Source: Homalodisca vitripennis (Eukaryota; Arthropoda; Insecta; Hemiptera; Cicadellidae). From it: a DNA stretch of 64,000 bases. The stretch is taken from assembly GCF_021130785.1 (NCBI RefSeq), contig NC_060207.1, positions 8,026,501-8,090,500 on the forward strand, written 5' to 3'. The notes under the pieces were generated by a model. It had not been told where the DNA came from and ran no database searches. It saw nothing but the letters and a program-made list of their open reading frames with translations. The position numbers and the translations under genes are program-made. Of the stretch, positions 1 to 13,189 are shown in pieces. The number at the start of each line of letters is the position of its first letter. Position 1 is the stretch's first letter.

Positions 1-3000
1 AGGCAAACGCCTATTTCCGGAGCCACATCGATTTTACAGGCCAAGTGCTGACAAAAACCAATCTATGGACAGCCATATCTCAAAAGCGTACGAGCCAATT
101 TTTGATAAAAACTTTCTGTACACATTCACTACATGGTCTAGTATACTAAAATATAAGTTTCATTCTTAGGCCACGCCTATTTCCGGAAGCCCACATCGAT
201 TTTACAGGCCAAGTGCTGACAAAAACCAATCTATGGACGGCCATATCTCAAAAACGTACGAGCCAATTTTGATAAAAGCTTTCTGTACACATTCACTACA
301 TGGTCTAGTATACTAAAATACAAGTCTCATTCTTAGGCCACGCCTATTTCCGGAGCCACAATAACTTTTATAGGCCAAGTTGCTGACAAAAACCAATTCT
401 ATGGACGGCCATATCTCAAAAATGTACGAGCCAATTTGATGATTAAAACTTTCTGTACACATTTCACTACATGGTTCTAGTATACTAAAATACAAGCCTC
501 ATTCTTAGGCCACGCCTATTTCCGGAGCCACAATAACTTTATAGGCCAAGTGCTGACCAAAAACCAATCTATGGGACGGCCATATCTCAAAAATGTACGA
601 GCCAATTTTGATAAAACTTTCTGTAACACATTCACTACATGGTCTAGTTATACTAAAAATATAAGTTTCATTCTTAGGCCAACGCCTATTTCCGGAGCCA
701 CATCGATTTTACAGGCCAAGTGCTGACAAAAACCAATCTATGGACGGCCATATCTCAAAAATGTACGAGCCAATTTTGATCAAACTTTCTGTACACATTC
801 ACTACATGGTCTAGGTATTACTAAAATATAAGCCTCATTCTTAGGCCACGCCTATTTCCGGAGCCACAATAACTTTATAGGCCAAGTGCTGACAAAAACC
901 AATCTATGGACAGCCATATCTCAAAAAATGTACGAGCCAATTTTGATAAAACTTTTCTGTACACATTCACTACATGGTCACTAGTATACTAAAATACAAG
1001 CCTCATTCTTAGGCCACGCCTATTTCCGGAGCCACATCGATTTTACAGGCCAAGTGCTGACAAAAACCAATCTATGGACGGCCATATCTCAAAAGCGTAC
1101 GAGCCAATTTTGATAAAACTTTCTGTACACATTCACTACATGGTCTAGTATACTAAAATATAAGTTTCATTCTTAGGCCACGCCTATTTCCGGAGCCACA
1201 TCGATTTTACAGGCCAAGTGCTGACAAAAACCAATCTATGGACGGCCATATCTCAAAAATGTACGAGCCAATTTTGATAAAGCTTTCTGTACACATTCAC
1301 TACATGGTCTAGTATACTAAAATACAAGCCTCATTCTTAGGCCACGCCTATTTCCGGAGCCACAATAACTTTATAGGCCAAGTGCTGACAAAAACCAATC
1401 TATGGACGGCCATATCTCAAAAATGTACGAGCCAATTTTGATAAAACTTTCTGTACACATTCACTACATGGTCTAGTATACTAAAATACAAGCCTCATTC
1501 TTAGGCCACGCCTATTTCCGGAGCCACAATCGATTTTACAGGCCAAGTGCTGACAAAAACCAATCTATGGACAGCCATATCTTCAAAAACGTACGAGCCA
1601 ATTTTGATAAAAACTTTCTGTACACATTCACTACATGGTCTAGTATACTAAAATATAAGCTTCATTCTTAGGCCACGCCTATTTCCGGAGCTACATCGAT
1701 TTTACAGGCCAAGTGCTGACAAAAACCAATCTATGGACGGCCATATCTCAAAAATGTACGAGCCAATTTTGATAAAAACTTTCTGTACACATTCACTACA
1801 TGGTCTAGTATACTAAAATATAAGTCTCATTCTTAGGCCACGCCTATTTCCGGAGCCACAATAACTTTATAGGCCAAGTGCTGACAAAAACCAATCTATG
1901 GACGGCCATATCTCAAAAATGTACGAGCCAATTTTGATAAAACTTTCTGTACACATTCACTACATGGTCTAGTATACTAAAATATAAGTTTCATTCTTAG
2001 GCCACGCCTATTTCCGGAGCTACATCGATTTTACAGGCCAAGTGCTGACAAAAACCAATGTATGGACGGCCATATCTCAAAAATGTACGAGCCAAATTTT
2101 GATAAAACTTTCTGTACACATTCACTACATGGTCTAGTATACTAAAATACAAGCCTCATTCTTAGGCCACGCCTATTTCCGGAGCCACAATAACTTTATA
2201 GGCCAAGTGCTGACAAAAACCAATCTATGGACGGCCATATCTCAAAAATGTACGAGCCAATTTTGATAAAACTTTCTGTACACATTCACTACATGGTCTA
2301 GTATACTAAAATATAAGCTTCATTCTTAGGCCACGCCTATTTCCGGAGCTACATCGATTTTACAGGCCAAGTGCTGACAAAAAACCAATCTATGGACGGC
2401 CATATCTCAAAAATGTACGAGCCAATTTTGATCAAACTTTCTGTACACATTCACTACATGGTCTAGTATACTAAAATATAAGCCTCATTCTTAGGCCACG
2501 CCTATTTCCGGAGCCACAATAACTTTATAGGCCAAGTGCTGACAAAAACCAATCTATGGACGGCCATATCTCAAAAATGTACGAGCCAATTTTGATAAAA
2601 CTTTCTGTACACATTCACTACATGGTCTAGTATTACTAAAATACAAGCCTCATTCTTAGGCCACGCCTATTTCCGGAGCCACATCGATTTTACAGGCCAA
2701 GTGCTGACAAAAACCAATCTATGGACAGCCATATCTCAAAAATGTACGAGCCAATTTTGATAAAACTTTCTGTACACATTCACTACATGGTCTAGTATAC
2801 TAAAATATAAGTTTCATTCTTAGGCCACGCCTATTTCCGGAGCCACATCGATTTTACAGGCCAAGTGCTGACAAAAAACCAATCTATGGACGGCCATATC
2901 TCAAAAAATGTACGAGCCAATTTTGATAAAACTTTCTGTACACATTCACTACATGGTCTAGTATACTAAAATACAAGTCTCATTCTTAGGCCACGCCTAT

Positions 3001-4147
3001 TTCCGGAGCCACAATAACTTTATAGGCCAAGTGCTGACAAAAACCAATCTATGGACGGCCATATCTCAAAAATGTACGAGCCAATTTTGATAAAACTTTC
3101 TGTACACATTCACTACATGGTCTAGTATACTAAAATATAAGTTTCATTCTTAGGCCACGCCTATTTCCGGAGCCACATCGATTTTACAGGCCAAGTGCTG
3201 ACAAAAACCAATCTATGGACGGCCATATCTCAAAAATGTACGAGCCAATTTTGATAAAACTTTCTGTACACATTCACTACATGGTCTAGTATACTAAAAT
3301 ACAAGCCTCATTCTTAGGCCACACCTATTTCCGGAGCCACATCGATTTTACAGGCCAAGTGCTGACAAAAACCAATCTATGGACGGCCATATCTCAAAAA
3401 TGTACGAGCCAATTTTGATAAAACTTTCTGTACACATTCACTACATGGTCTAGTATACTAAAATACAAGCCTCATTCTTAGGCCACGCCTATTTCCGGAG
3501 CCACAATAACTTTATAGGCCAAGTGCTGACAAAAACCAATCTATGGACGGCCATATCTCAAAAATGTACGAGCCAATTTTGATAAAACTTTCTGTACACA
3601 TTCAATACATGGTCTAGTATACTAAAATATAAGCTTCATTCTTAGGCCACGCCTATTTCCGGAGCTACATCGATTTTACAGGCCAAGTGCTGACAAAAAC
3701 CAATCTATGGACGGCCATATCTCAAAAATGTACGAGCCAATTTTGATTAAAACTTTCTGTACACATTCACTACATGGTCTAGTATACTAAAACATATGCC
3801 TCATTCTTAGGCCACGCCTATTTCCGGAGCCACAATAACTTTATAGGCCAAGTGCTGACAAAAACCAATCTATGGACAGCCATATCTCAAAAATGTACGA
3901 GCCAATTTTGATAAAACTTTCTGTACACATTCACTACATGGTCTAGTATACTAAAATATAAGCCTCATTCTTAGGCCACGCCTATTTCCGGAGCCACAAT
4001 AACTTTATAGGCCAAGTGCTGACAAAAACCAATCTATGGACGGCCATATCTCAAAAATGTACGAGCCAATTTTGATAAAACTTTCTGTACACATTCACTA
4101 CATGGTCTAGTATACTAAAATATAAGCCTCATTCTTAGGCCACGCCT
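1..4147 (+). repeat. Satellite array, ~164-bp monomer, plus orientation
   Basis: About 25 head-to-tail copies of a ~164-bp monomer. Each contains GGCCACGCCTATTTCCGG, a CCAATCTATGG block and GGTCTAGTATACT. Two monomer types are mixed: type A has CATCGATTTTACAGG, type B has CAATAACTTTATAGG. No reading frame is conserved, so this is satellite DNA and not a gene family. Copies in about the first 1000 bases carry many extra single bases; later copies are much cleaner. Confidence 0.97.
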
Positions 4148-5945
4148 GGTTTTTGTCAGCACTTGGCCTATAAAGTAATTGAGGCTCCGGAAATAGGCGT
4201 GGCCTAAGAATGAGGCTTGTATTTTAGTATACTAGACCATGTAGTGAATGTGTACTGAAAGTTTTATCAAAATTGGCTCGTACATTTTTGAGATATGGCC
4301 GTCCATAGATTGGTTTTTGTCAGCACTTAGCCTATTAAAGTTATTGAGGCTCCGGAAATAGGCGTGGCCCTAAGAATGAGGCTTGTATTTTAGTATACTA
4401 GACCATGTAGTGAATGTGTACTGAAAGTTTTATCAAAATTGGCTCGTACATTTTTGAGATATGGCCGTCCATAGATTGGTTTTTGTCAGCACTTGGCCTG
4501 TAAAATCGATGTAGCTCCGGAAATAGGCTTGGCCTAAGAATGAAGCTTATATTTTAGTATACTAGACCATGTAGTGAATGTGTACAAAAAAGTTTTATCA
4601 AAATTGGCTCGTACATTTTTGAGATATGGCCGTCCATAGATTGGTTTTTGTCAGCACTTGGCCTATAAAGTTATTGAGGCTCCGGAAATAGGCGTGGCCT
4701 AAGAATGAGGCTTGTATTTTAGTATACTAGACCATGTAGTGAATGTGTACTGAAAGTTTTATCAAAATTGGCTCGTACATTTTTTGAGATATGGCCGTCT
4801 ATAGATTGGTTTTTGTCAGCACTTGGCCTATAAAGTTATTGAGGCTCCGGAAATAGGCGTGGCCTAAGAATGAGGCTTGTATTTTAGTATACTAGACCAT
4901 GTAGTGAATGTGTACTGAAAGTTTTATCAAAATTGGCTCGTACATTTTTGAGATATGGCCGTCCATAGATTGGTTTTTGTCAGCACTTGGCCTATAAAGT
5001 TATTGAGGCTCCGGAAATAGGCGTGGCCTAAGAATGAGGCTTGTATTTTTAGTATACTAGACCATGTAGTGAATGTGTACTGAAAGTTTTATCAAAATTG
5101 GCTCGTACATTTTTGAGATATGGCCGTCCATAGATTGGTTTTTGTCAGCACTTGGCCTGTAAAAAATCGATGTAGCTCCGGAAATAGGCGTGGCCTAAGA
5201 ATGAGGCTTATATTTTAGTATACTAGACCATGTAGTGAATGTGTGTACAGAAAGTTTGATCAAAATTGGCTCGTACATTTTTGAGATATGGCCGTCCATA
5301 GATTGGTTTTTGTCAGCACTTGGCCTGTAAAATCGATGTAGCTCCGGAAATAGGCGTGGCCTAAGAATGAGGCTTATATTTTAGTATACTAGACCATGTA
5401 GTGAATGTGTACAGAAAGTTTTGATCAAAATTGGCTCGTACATTTTTGAGATATGGCCGTCCATAGATTGGTTTTTGTCAGCACTTGGCCTATAAAGTTA
5501 TTGAGGCTCCAGAAATAGGCGTGGCCTAAGAATGAGGCTTGTATTTTAGTATACTAGACCATGTAGTGAATGTGTACTGAAAGTTTTGATCAAAATTGGC
5601 TCGTACATTTTTGAGATATGGCCGTCCATAGATTGGTTTTTGTCAGCACTTGGCCTGTAAAATCGATGTAGCTCCGGAAATAGGCGTGGCCTAAGAATGA
5701 GGCTTATATTTTAGTATACTAGACCATGTAGTGAATGTGTACAGAAAGTTTGATCAAAATTGGCTCGTACATTTTTGAGATATGGCCGTCCATAGATTGG
5801 TTTTTGTCAGCACTTGGCCTGTAAAATCGATGTAGCTCCGGAAATAGGCGTGGCCTAAGAATGAGGCTTATATTTTAGTATACTAGACCATGTAGTGAAT
5901 GTGTACAGAAAGTTTGATCAAAATTGGCTCGTACGTTTTTAAGGT
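4148..5945 (-). repeat. Same satellite, inverted orientation
   Basis: About 11 copies of the same ~164-bp monomer as its reverse complement. The switch is sharp: the last plus copy stops after GGCCACGCCT and the next base starts an inverted copy at GGTTTTTGTCAGC. The array ends near 5945, where GGCTCGTACGTTTTTA runs into unrelated sequence. Both monomer types occur here too. Confidence 0.96.
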
Positions 5946-7642
5946 ATGGGCCCTTTTATAGGGTTTCTCAAAACTTGCCTTTTAATTGAGTATAGTCTTG
6001 AAAATTGCGGCTATAAAAGGGGATTATTATCATAAAAGGACTGTTTGTTCATTTAAAATCTTTATTTGTAGTACTTATCATCACGTTATTAATTAAATAT
6101 ATATTTTGTATGGTTTGAGTTGATGAACTAGGTTAGGATTCATTTAGGAACTAGTTCCCGGTACTCGTTCTTTTTATGGATGGAATCTATGGCCAGTTTC
6201 ACGTCGGTAATTTTTTTGCAAAAGTTTTGAGTAATGACAAAATGAAACTTGTTTTGACTCTTCAAAAAAAGTTATGGAATTTATTTTACTGCTGCTGTAC
6301 AGTTTACTTCATTCTGAGTAATAAAATATGCAATATAACATGTATTCAAGTAAAACTGTATTAGTAAAACTTTTATTAGCAAACTCTTACATATACACCC
6401 TATTTTCACAATTTATGCGCATCGCTGCTTTTTTTTATATAGCGTTATTATAGTTTCATAAATTTGTATAATGCTTATGTTTTTCTGAAACTAGAATAAA
6501 TTTGACACAAAATGGCTATCTCACTTTTATAGTTTTTTTACTATAACGTGGTTTGCTAGGTATGGTCCCCCCAAATTAAAAAAAAATGTAAATTTTGAAT
6601 TTCATGGAATCAAAATTTTAGTAACAATATTTTTAAGGCCAACTTTAAATGCTAATATTATTATATGTTTAATTCTGATCACAAAAATATATACTTTTAA
6701 TTTATATTTTTAATAATTTTTTTAAAACCCTTGCACGAGGCTCTAAAACATACCGCCACTACAGGAAAAAATGACCACCACTAGGAGGGTTATTATGAGA
6801 AATTCCTCAATTGATTTCAAGGAAAATCAGGCTGTGAAAATTGGCTACTTAAACAGCTGATTTATTTTAAATATTAAATAAGTTTTTATGGTATCACTTG
6901 CAGTGACATCAGTGTATATCCTTCCATATTGAATCCATCAACGTTTTTGTGGTATCAGTTATTTTATACCTTAACTGTACTGGGATTAAAATATTTTGGT
7001 AAACAGTAGAAAATAATAAATCAATAGCCAACTCCATTATACTTTGTGTTACAATGAAGTGTCTGTGACAACAAGGTGTAAAAGTACGAGTACATTACTG
7101 ATAAATAGAATCTGCCAGTGGTTAGGTATTTTTTTTTTATAGATGAAGGAATGTTGGTTTGGAAAATAGTAAATACTGATGTTTCTGTAATTAATTTATG
7201 AATCCTTGTTCGATAATTGGAAAACATGCATAGTAGATGGAAGCTACATAAATACATTTTGCTGTCCTGTGTAAATAATATCTATAATAAACTACCAGCA
7301 ATAAATTTCTAGACTATTTCAATCCCGAAATTTATTTTTACCCTAAAAATAACATAACTTCTAATAAATTTATCACACAATAATATATTTTTCCAAGTCG
7401 ACAGCATCATTTGCTTGTGTAGATAATATGATTTTTATATCAAAGGTTATAGTTGCTATTTACCCATGGAATGTGGCTATTTTATCAATCTGCCCTCTGC
7501 TCCACGTTGATGAAAAAAGTTTTGAAAACGTTGAATATATGGAGTTTTCTGTGCTTACACTTATCAATAGAACACGTTTTTAGTAATAATAATAATAGTT
7601 GAAAATTAATACTAGTTTTGGTGTTAAATTAGTTGTTTTAAG

Positions 7643-7696
<54 letters not shown>

Positions 7697-9016
7697 GTTA
7701 ATGAGAACCTTGAGTGAAACAGTATAATCGAGAGATGTACACGGAAGTAGAAGCCGTGGGCAGTCTGACTTTCTCTCGGCACAGCGCCGTGTGCAGTGTC
7801 TGGCACTCGGCTGTGTCTGTGTGTGTGTGTGTACACAGTGTGTAGTTCGCGCTTTCCAGGAATATTGGGACAGTACTAGAGCCTTCACTATGTGGGCACT
7901 TGCGATGAAAAAAGAACCACGTTGGTTCAGTTTCACAAAGTATTTTGTAATCTGCCCGGTTTTGAACTCTCATTTAATAATCCGCACTCGATACTTAATT
8001 GAGAAAATGATTAACCGTTTCGTATCTAGGCAGCTTGCTAAGTGGAAATTCAGGAAGAAGTGAAATTAATTTTGAAAGTACTTGAGTCTTCCGTTGCTAT
8101 TCCCGTAAATGCAATGTTTTCCTACTTTAGAAGTAATCCCAATTTCGAAATAAAACGTTACCTTGTGGTAAATAATGTAATGACCCGTTAATAAATAGTA
8201 GCAGTAGTAGAAGAGTTGCTTGCAGTCGTAAAAGCAGTTATCGCCGCGGCTCTTATCAGTGGTCGATATCAGTGTTTGCTTCTGCAATAGGATCCGAAAT
8301 AGCGACCGCATTTCTATTTCCAGCCAGTCAACAGAACCGGACGTAATGTAGGTGGGACGGTACCGTTTCCGATCGCCACCTTTTCACCTGTCAATTGCAC
8401 ATGCTTGTTAGGCAACAATGATTTGTTCGTCTTTCCCTACAATTGTTCGATGAATCGTTCCTATCCGATATACTCTTCTGGATGATTTCCCATGGCAATG
8501 GAACGCTGTTGTATACCGTAACTTAAAAATGTTAAAAATATATATTTTTAACTAAAGTTTTTTTTTATAAAACAGAGCATTTAGATAGACGTACCTAATA
8601 TTTGTGTTGTTTTAAAGTTTAGAAGCGCATTAATACAAATTATGGCCTTACCGATTATTCTCACTATTTATTAATATTAATGACATAAATACCCTATATC
8701 AGTTTAAAGTACTCTTTTGTCTTGAATATATATCGTATCATATGGTTAAGCTTTGTACATTTTAAAATGAAGTGGTGTCCATTTATGTACGGAATATATG
8801 TACCTAGTTTGCCTAGTTTTATGCATTGATTTGGAATTTCACTGAATTTGGCTTTAGATAAAAACATACTCCTGTTTTTATCTATAATTTGACCATAGAT
8901 ATAAATTCCTAAAAATACAATGTTTTTTGTTCCGAAAACACGCACAAAACACCTGTATAGCCTAGTTTATTTTAATGTAATCATGCATGTAGAAGAAATG
9001 ACATAAAATCCTTGTC

Positions 9017-9077
<61 letters not shown>

Positions 9078-9469
9078 TCAATATCTTGTGCAATGCACAA
9101 TGTGTACATAGTCAACGGCTTTTTCAGGGTTTTAGGCTCATGAGAGTCCTTATTCACATTTTTTCTTCACTGTTTCAACAATTTGCTAAAATGGTTCCAA
9201 AGTAATGCAGTCAACCATCTAGTATGTGGTAGCTTAATTATAAATTCCATTAACAGATGTTTTTGGACCTCTCGAGCGTTCGCGTCCTATCAGTAGCACT
9301 TATTTATGTTATTTTTATCGAAAGATCACTCAATTTTAACCAAATTGATCACACATTAAATGAGAAAATCCGTAAGAGTAGATTGTGTTATAAAAAAATA
9401 GTTGCTTTAAATTAAATGCACCTACAGCCCAATCACGTTTTGTTTAACTTTGGAAGGTTAAGCCACCAA
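5946..9469. other. AT-rich non-coding stretch with simple repeats
   Basis: No gene is supported. It holds a run of 53 A (7643-7695), a short TG run (about 7815-7832) and an AT dinucleotide microsatellite (about 9020-9074). Open frames near the poly-A read as phenylalanine runs on the minus strand and are artefacts. The 7700-8350 part is less AT-rich and could be an old promoter or a repeat remnant, but nothing diagnostic is seen. Confidence 0.6.
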
Positions 9470-11160
9470 ACACGTTGAATAAAACCGATCCCAAAATTTA
9501 GGTTAAGTAGTCTTTGAGAAAACTAAATTGTCAAATACCAAAAACATGAGTGAAAACACATTTTTTATCATCTTTGGGCAACAATAACTTTGTTATTTCA
9601 CTAATAAACAGTTCATAATTTTTAATAAAAATTGTATATAGTTTTATCCCAAACAAAACCTAAATAATGCACACATAAAAAGAATAGATGTTTGATTAAA
9701 TACATTTTTTCATAACAGTACAACTCGCTTTTTACATTTTACTGACAATAACTTTGTTAATTACCGATTAAACAAATTAAATTTCTGCTTAGTAATTGTA
9801 AATTTAAATTCTTAAAAAAAATATTTCATGGAGTAGATTGATTTTAACAGTGCATCCAGGTTCTGCTGAACATACTTTACGGCTTAATTTAATTTAGTTT
9901 AAAAACAGAATAATTCTTTGCGGGAAATGTTTATTTCATAAGTTGGCAATGAAATAAGCAACTGTTCAACAATAATATGATTTAAATTGTAGAATTAAAA
10001 TAATTTTGAAAGCTAAAAAATGAGTTTCAGTCCATGTGCGTATTGTTCTGTTCGTGGTAATTAAGTTTCAGGCCGTGAAATTATTGGTTTTTCTGTAGTA
10101 ATGATTAAAATATTGGAGTAACAATAACACACTCATTTACAAGTGAAGAATACGCCGATATGGTGTTTATTTATGGTGTATGTGAAGACAGTCCTACGGC
10201 CGCTGTTGAAGAACAGAGACGACGTTACCCTTACCACAAAATTCCAAATGCTATACAATTATTGCTACATTTCTGATGTTACGGGAAACAAGTTAACTTC
10301 CTCGTGCAAAATTCCAGTATGACCGCTCTTACAAACACGGTGTTATTGTAGAGCAAAACATTGCTGCTGTTATAATTCAGGTATTAGTATAATACGTATT
10401 TCTAAACGGTTTAGAGTTACTCAAATTAAAGTACGGGGAACACACAACAATTACAAGCTATATCCCTACCATAAACAAAACAATACAGAATTTACATCCA
10501 GGAGACAATGCCTATCGCGTAGAGTATTGCATTTGGTTAAACACTCATCGTTGAATCTTTAAGTATATTTTATTTTACCGATGAGTAACAGTTCACTCGT
10601 GATGGTATCAACAATTTACGAACCCAACATTCATGGGCAGATGTGATCTCTAAAGCAACAATTGGATGTAACTTTCAACAGCTTTTTAGCATTAACGTGT
10701 GGTGAGGTATTCTCTCTCTATGTACTTTATGTACACACTTTTATTAAAAATAAAATGATTGATAAGAATGCAAGTGTTATTAAAAATTTTGACGTGTTTC
10801 TTGCTGAAATAACAAAGTTATTGTTGCCCAAAGATGTAAAAAATGTGTTCACTCAATTCTTTTACAGATGACACGGGTTTTCTCAAAAACTACTTAACTT
10901 ACAGTTTTGGAACAATTGTATTCAATTTATTAGGTCAAAAACCATTAGAAAGGATTGAATTTGCCTTTAATCTACCTTACCAGAATTTCAGGAAAATATC
11001 GTTTCTCATGGTGAGCTGAAACCCGGGAGAAATATTTCGCTAGCCATAACTCGCCAACGAAGCATTTCCGGACCCATGTTTATATACACTTTCTTCATTA
11101 CTTTTACATGTAGAATGGGCTCCCATATCTTCGTGGATCACTTTGTATAAATAAATGTTT
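9470..11160 (+). mobile_element. Eroded DNA transposon with long inverted repeats and transposase remnant
   Basis: Segments near 9480-9640 and 10780-10950 are imperfect inverted repeats; both contain CATCTTTGGGCAACAATAAC or its complement. Between them lies a decayed transposase. The piece from about 10860 to 11160 (AACGAAGCATTTCCGGACCC and following) looks like the non-coding end of such elements. The outer ends and the target duplication could not be fixed. Assignment to an insect DDE element with an N-terminal DUF4817-type domain rests on remembered family sequence. Confidence 0.6.
10144..10660 (+). pseudogene. Transposase remnant (DUF4817-like N-terminus, DDE region)
   Basis: At 10145 the frame reads EEYADMVFIYGVCEDSP and continues to a RRRYPYHKIPNA-like segment, the pattern of the helix-turn-helix DUF4817 domain at the start of many insect transposases. 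Further on, shifted frames give YKLYPYHKQ, an EYCIWLN stretch and a QHSWAD motif near 10630, which resemble the later DDE domain. Stops and shifts separate the pieces and much of the middle is lost. It cannot make a working enzyme. Confidence 0.6.
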
Positions 11161-13189
11161 AATCTGCTTCAGTTAACCATTACCTTCCCGACTTCCAGTA
11201 TCTTCATTTAGTTGTTTGAGAGTGATATAACTAATATTCAAGTTGCTGACGGTCAGTGTTTATTGTACTACCTAGGAAAAGTATAATCGGAGTAAAAAGT
11301 ATTCGTTAAACATGTTTAACCCTTTTGATGCCCATCCATTTCGACCTCTAAGGTTATTATTCCCACACACTTGACATTCCCATCATTAAACGCTGCTGGC
11401 GATAAATTTCTTAGTACAAATCCCTCTAAAGATTTCAAGAAAAAGCAGATTCTGTGAACATTGGCTCGCGGCTGCTAGTCTATTATTAACGGAGTAGGCT
11501 TTCAGACAGGCAGTCGTTGAAAAGTTTCCAATTTGCAGGACAATAATTATTACATGAGTACAAATTTTACAATATTGTGTACATCTATCTATTGTTAAAT
11601 TATAGTCATTGTCGTTACAGTGATTTTATCTTGGAAGCGCAATGAAAGAAGTACAATTTGAGAATAAATGTAGAGAATTCTAAACGAAAACAGTCCAATT
11701 GGGGAGCTAGCTTTGTTTTCGCCAACACTAGACACAAACAGTGGTTCACGCTCTAGAACAACAGTGAAAGTTTCTTAGAATAATAATTATAATCCCATCG
11801 GATATTCGAGTATTATTGGGTCAGTTCTACATAACTTTCACATTCCGACAAGCAGCGCCTTCGCCCACCGCGCTGCCGCCGACGCCAAGGCCAATTCAAT
11901 GTAAACACGGACCGTCAAATCAAATTGCCTCTGCTAAATGGCGTTCCATCTCAAGGTCTTTGATCTGAACAAGTGCCTCGCCTCGCTCTGCAAGTCTTCC
12001 TCCTTCAACTGACGTCATCGCGGTACAAATTAAACTAGTACAAGGAAGTTAAAGTACAACGCGCATGCGCGGCTAGAACCATTTCTTACGTCACGTGAAC
12101 GCGATATGACCAAGAACAGTATTGTTTTGTGTTATGAATGAAGTACAACTGATAATAACCACTAAACATGTTTAAATGCGTATGAAGATAAATTTAAAAT
12201 GAGTCACCTCCCATAATATTACGACAAAAAATGAGGGAATACAAGTGTTGCAGAAAAATAAATATAAATAATTATTCCTAATAATTGTAATGTAATCTAA
12301 GGACGATAACAAAAAGATCACTCAAACTTACGGAAATGCGTTGCGTATAGTAAACATGTTTATGTAGAAATGGTGACTGCGTTTTAGTGATAACAACTTA
12401 CGCTTTTTTGTTGCCACAGTTCGGAAGTAATATTTATAAAGTCCATATTTATTGCGGCAACCAATTAGTTCCGGATAAATTTATGTTAATTTTGAAAACA
12501 TTTTTATTTGATCACGTTATTATCTGAATTGTTTAGTAAAACTGCTCTAATTGATTTTTTATCAATTTCGTGAGAACGTAGAGACAGAATAAGATTTCCA
12601 AAAGAAGTAAAAGATTAAAATAAAATAACATGAACTGAAGATAAGAGTCAGTAACCCATAACAAACTCAGGTTGGACAAAGAGATAACGATAGAAAAACG
12701 CGCGCAGGTAGTCCAGAATTGCTCTACTTCACCTGAGTGTCTACAGAACTGTCCCATCAGTTTACTTAATGACTTGTCTCTTACAATGTTTTGGTTACTT
12801 TGTAAACTTATAAACGGACTAACTGAGTAACGTTTCTCCTACATTCGAGGAGATTCGTACTCCCAGTTGTTTAGATAGATAAGAAAATAATTGTAAAATC
12901 CAAAACAACAAAACTTTGGTGCACGTGGTAGTTAATTATTCATGCCTCAATCCATTTATTACGCCCCATGTTTTTGGTTTTGCATTTTAAAGATATTCTC
13001 AATTATATTACAATCACTATTACACAATTTTATTTTAACCTGTCGGGGTATGGATCTCTTTGAATGTGGGGAGTATGATATTACTCAGTCATTCCGTTTA
13101 CAAAATGTTTATTATAATTATTACCATCAAGTTTAATTTGTCCATTATTGATTTGAATAGATCCTTCTTGCAGTAATAATATTTATTTA
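11161..13189. other. Non-coding sequence around the promoter-like patch
   Basis: Apart from the GC-richer patch at 11840-12130, no gene, RNA or repeat unit was recognised. Short open frames have no family resemblance. Confidence 0.5.
11840..12130. promoter_or_regulatory. Candidate promoter patch with CRE, NRF-1-like and E-box palindromes
   Basis: A GC-richer island in AT-rich DNA. It contains TGACGTCA (12010-12017, CRE palindrome), GCGCATGCGC (12061-12070, core of the NRF-1 site) and TCACGTGA (12091-12098, E-box). The first coding exon of CPT1 at 20309 is preceded by an apparent 3' splice site, so a 5' untranslated exon and promoter must lie upstream, and this patch is a candidate about 8 kb away. 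NRF-1-type sites are typical of mitochondrial genes. The link is inference only. Confidence 0.35.

Noticed and set aside
7580..8063. Overlapping open frames with long phenylalanine runs
   Set aside because: They come from the 53-base A run read on the minus strand and from the TG repeat; no family resemblance.
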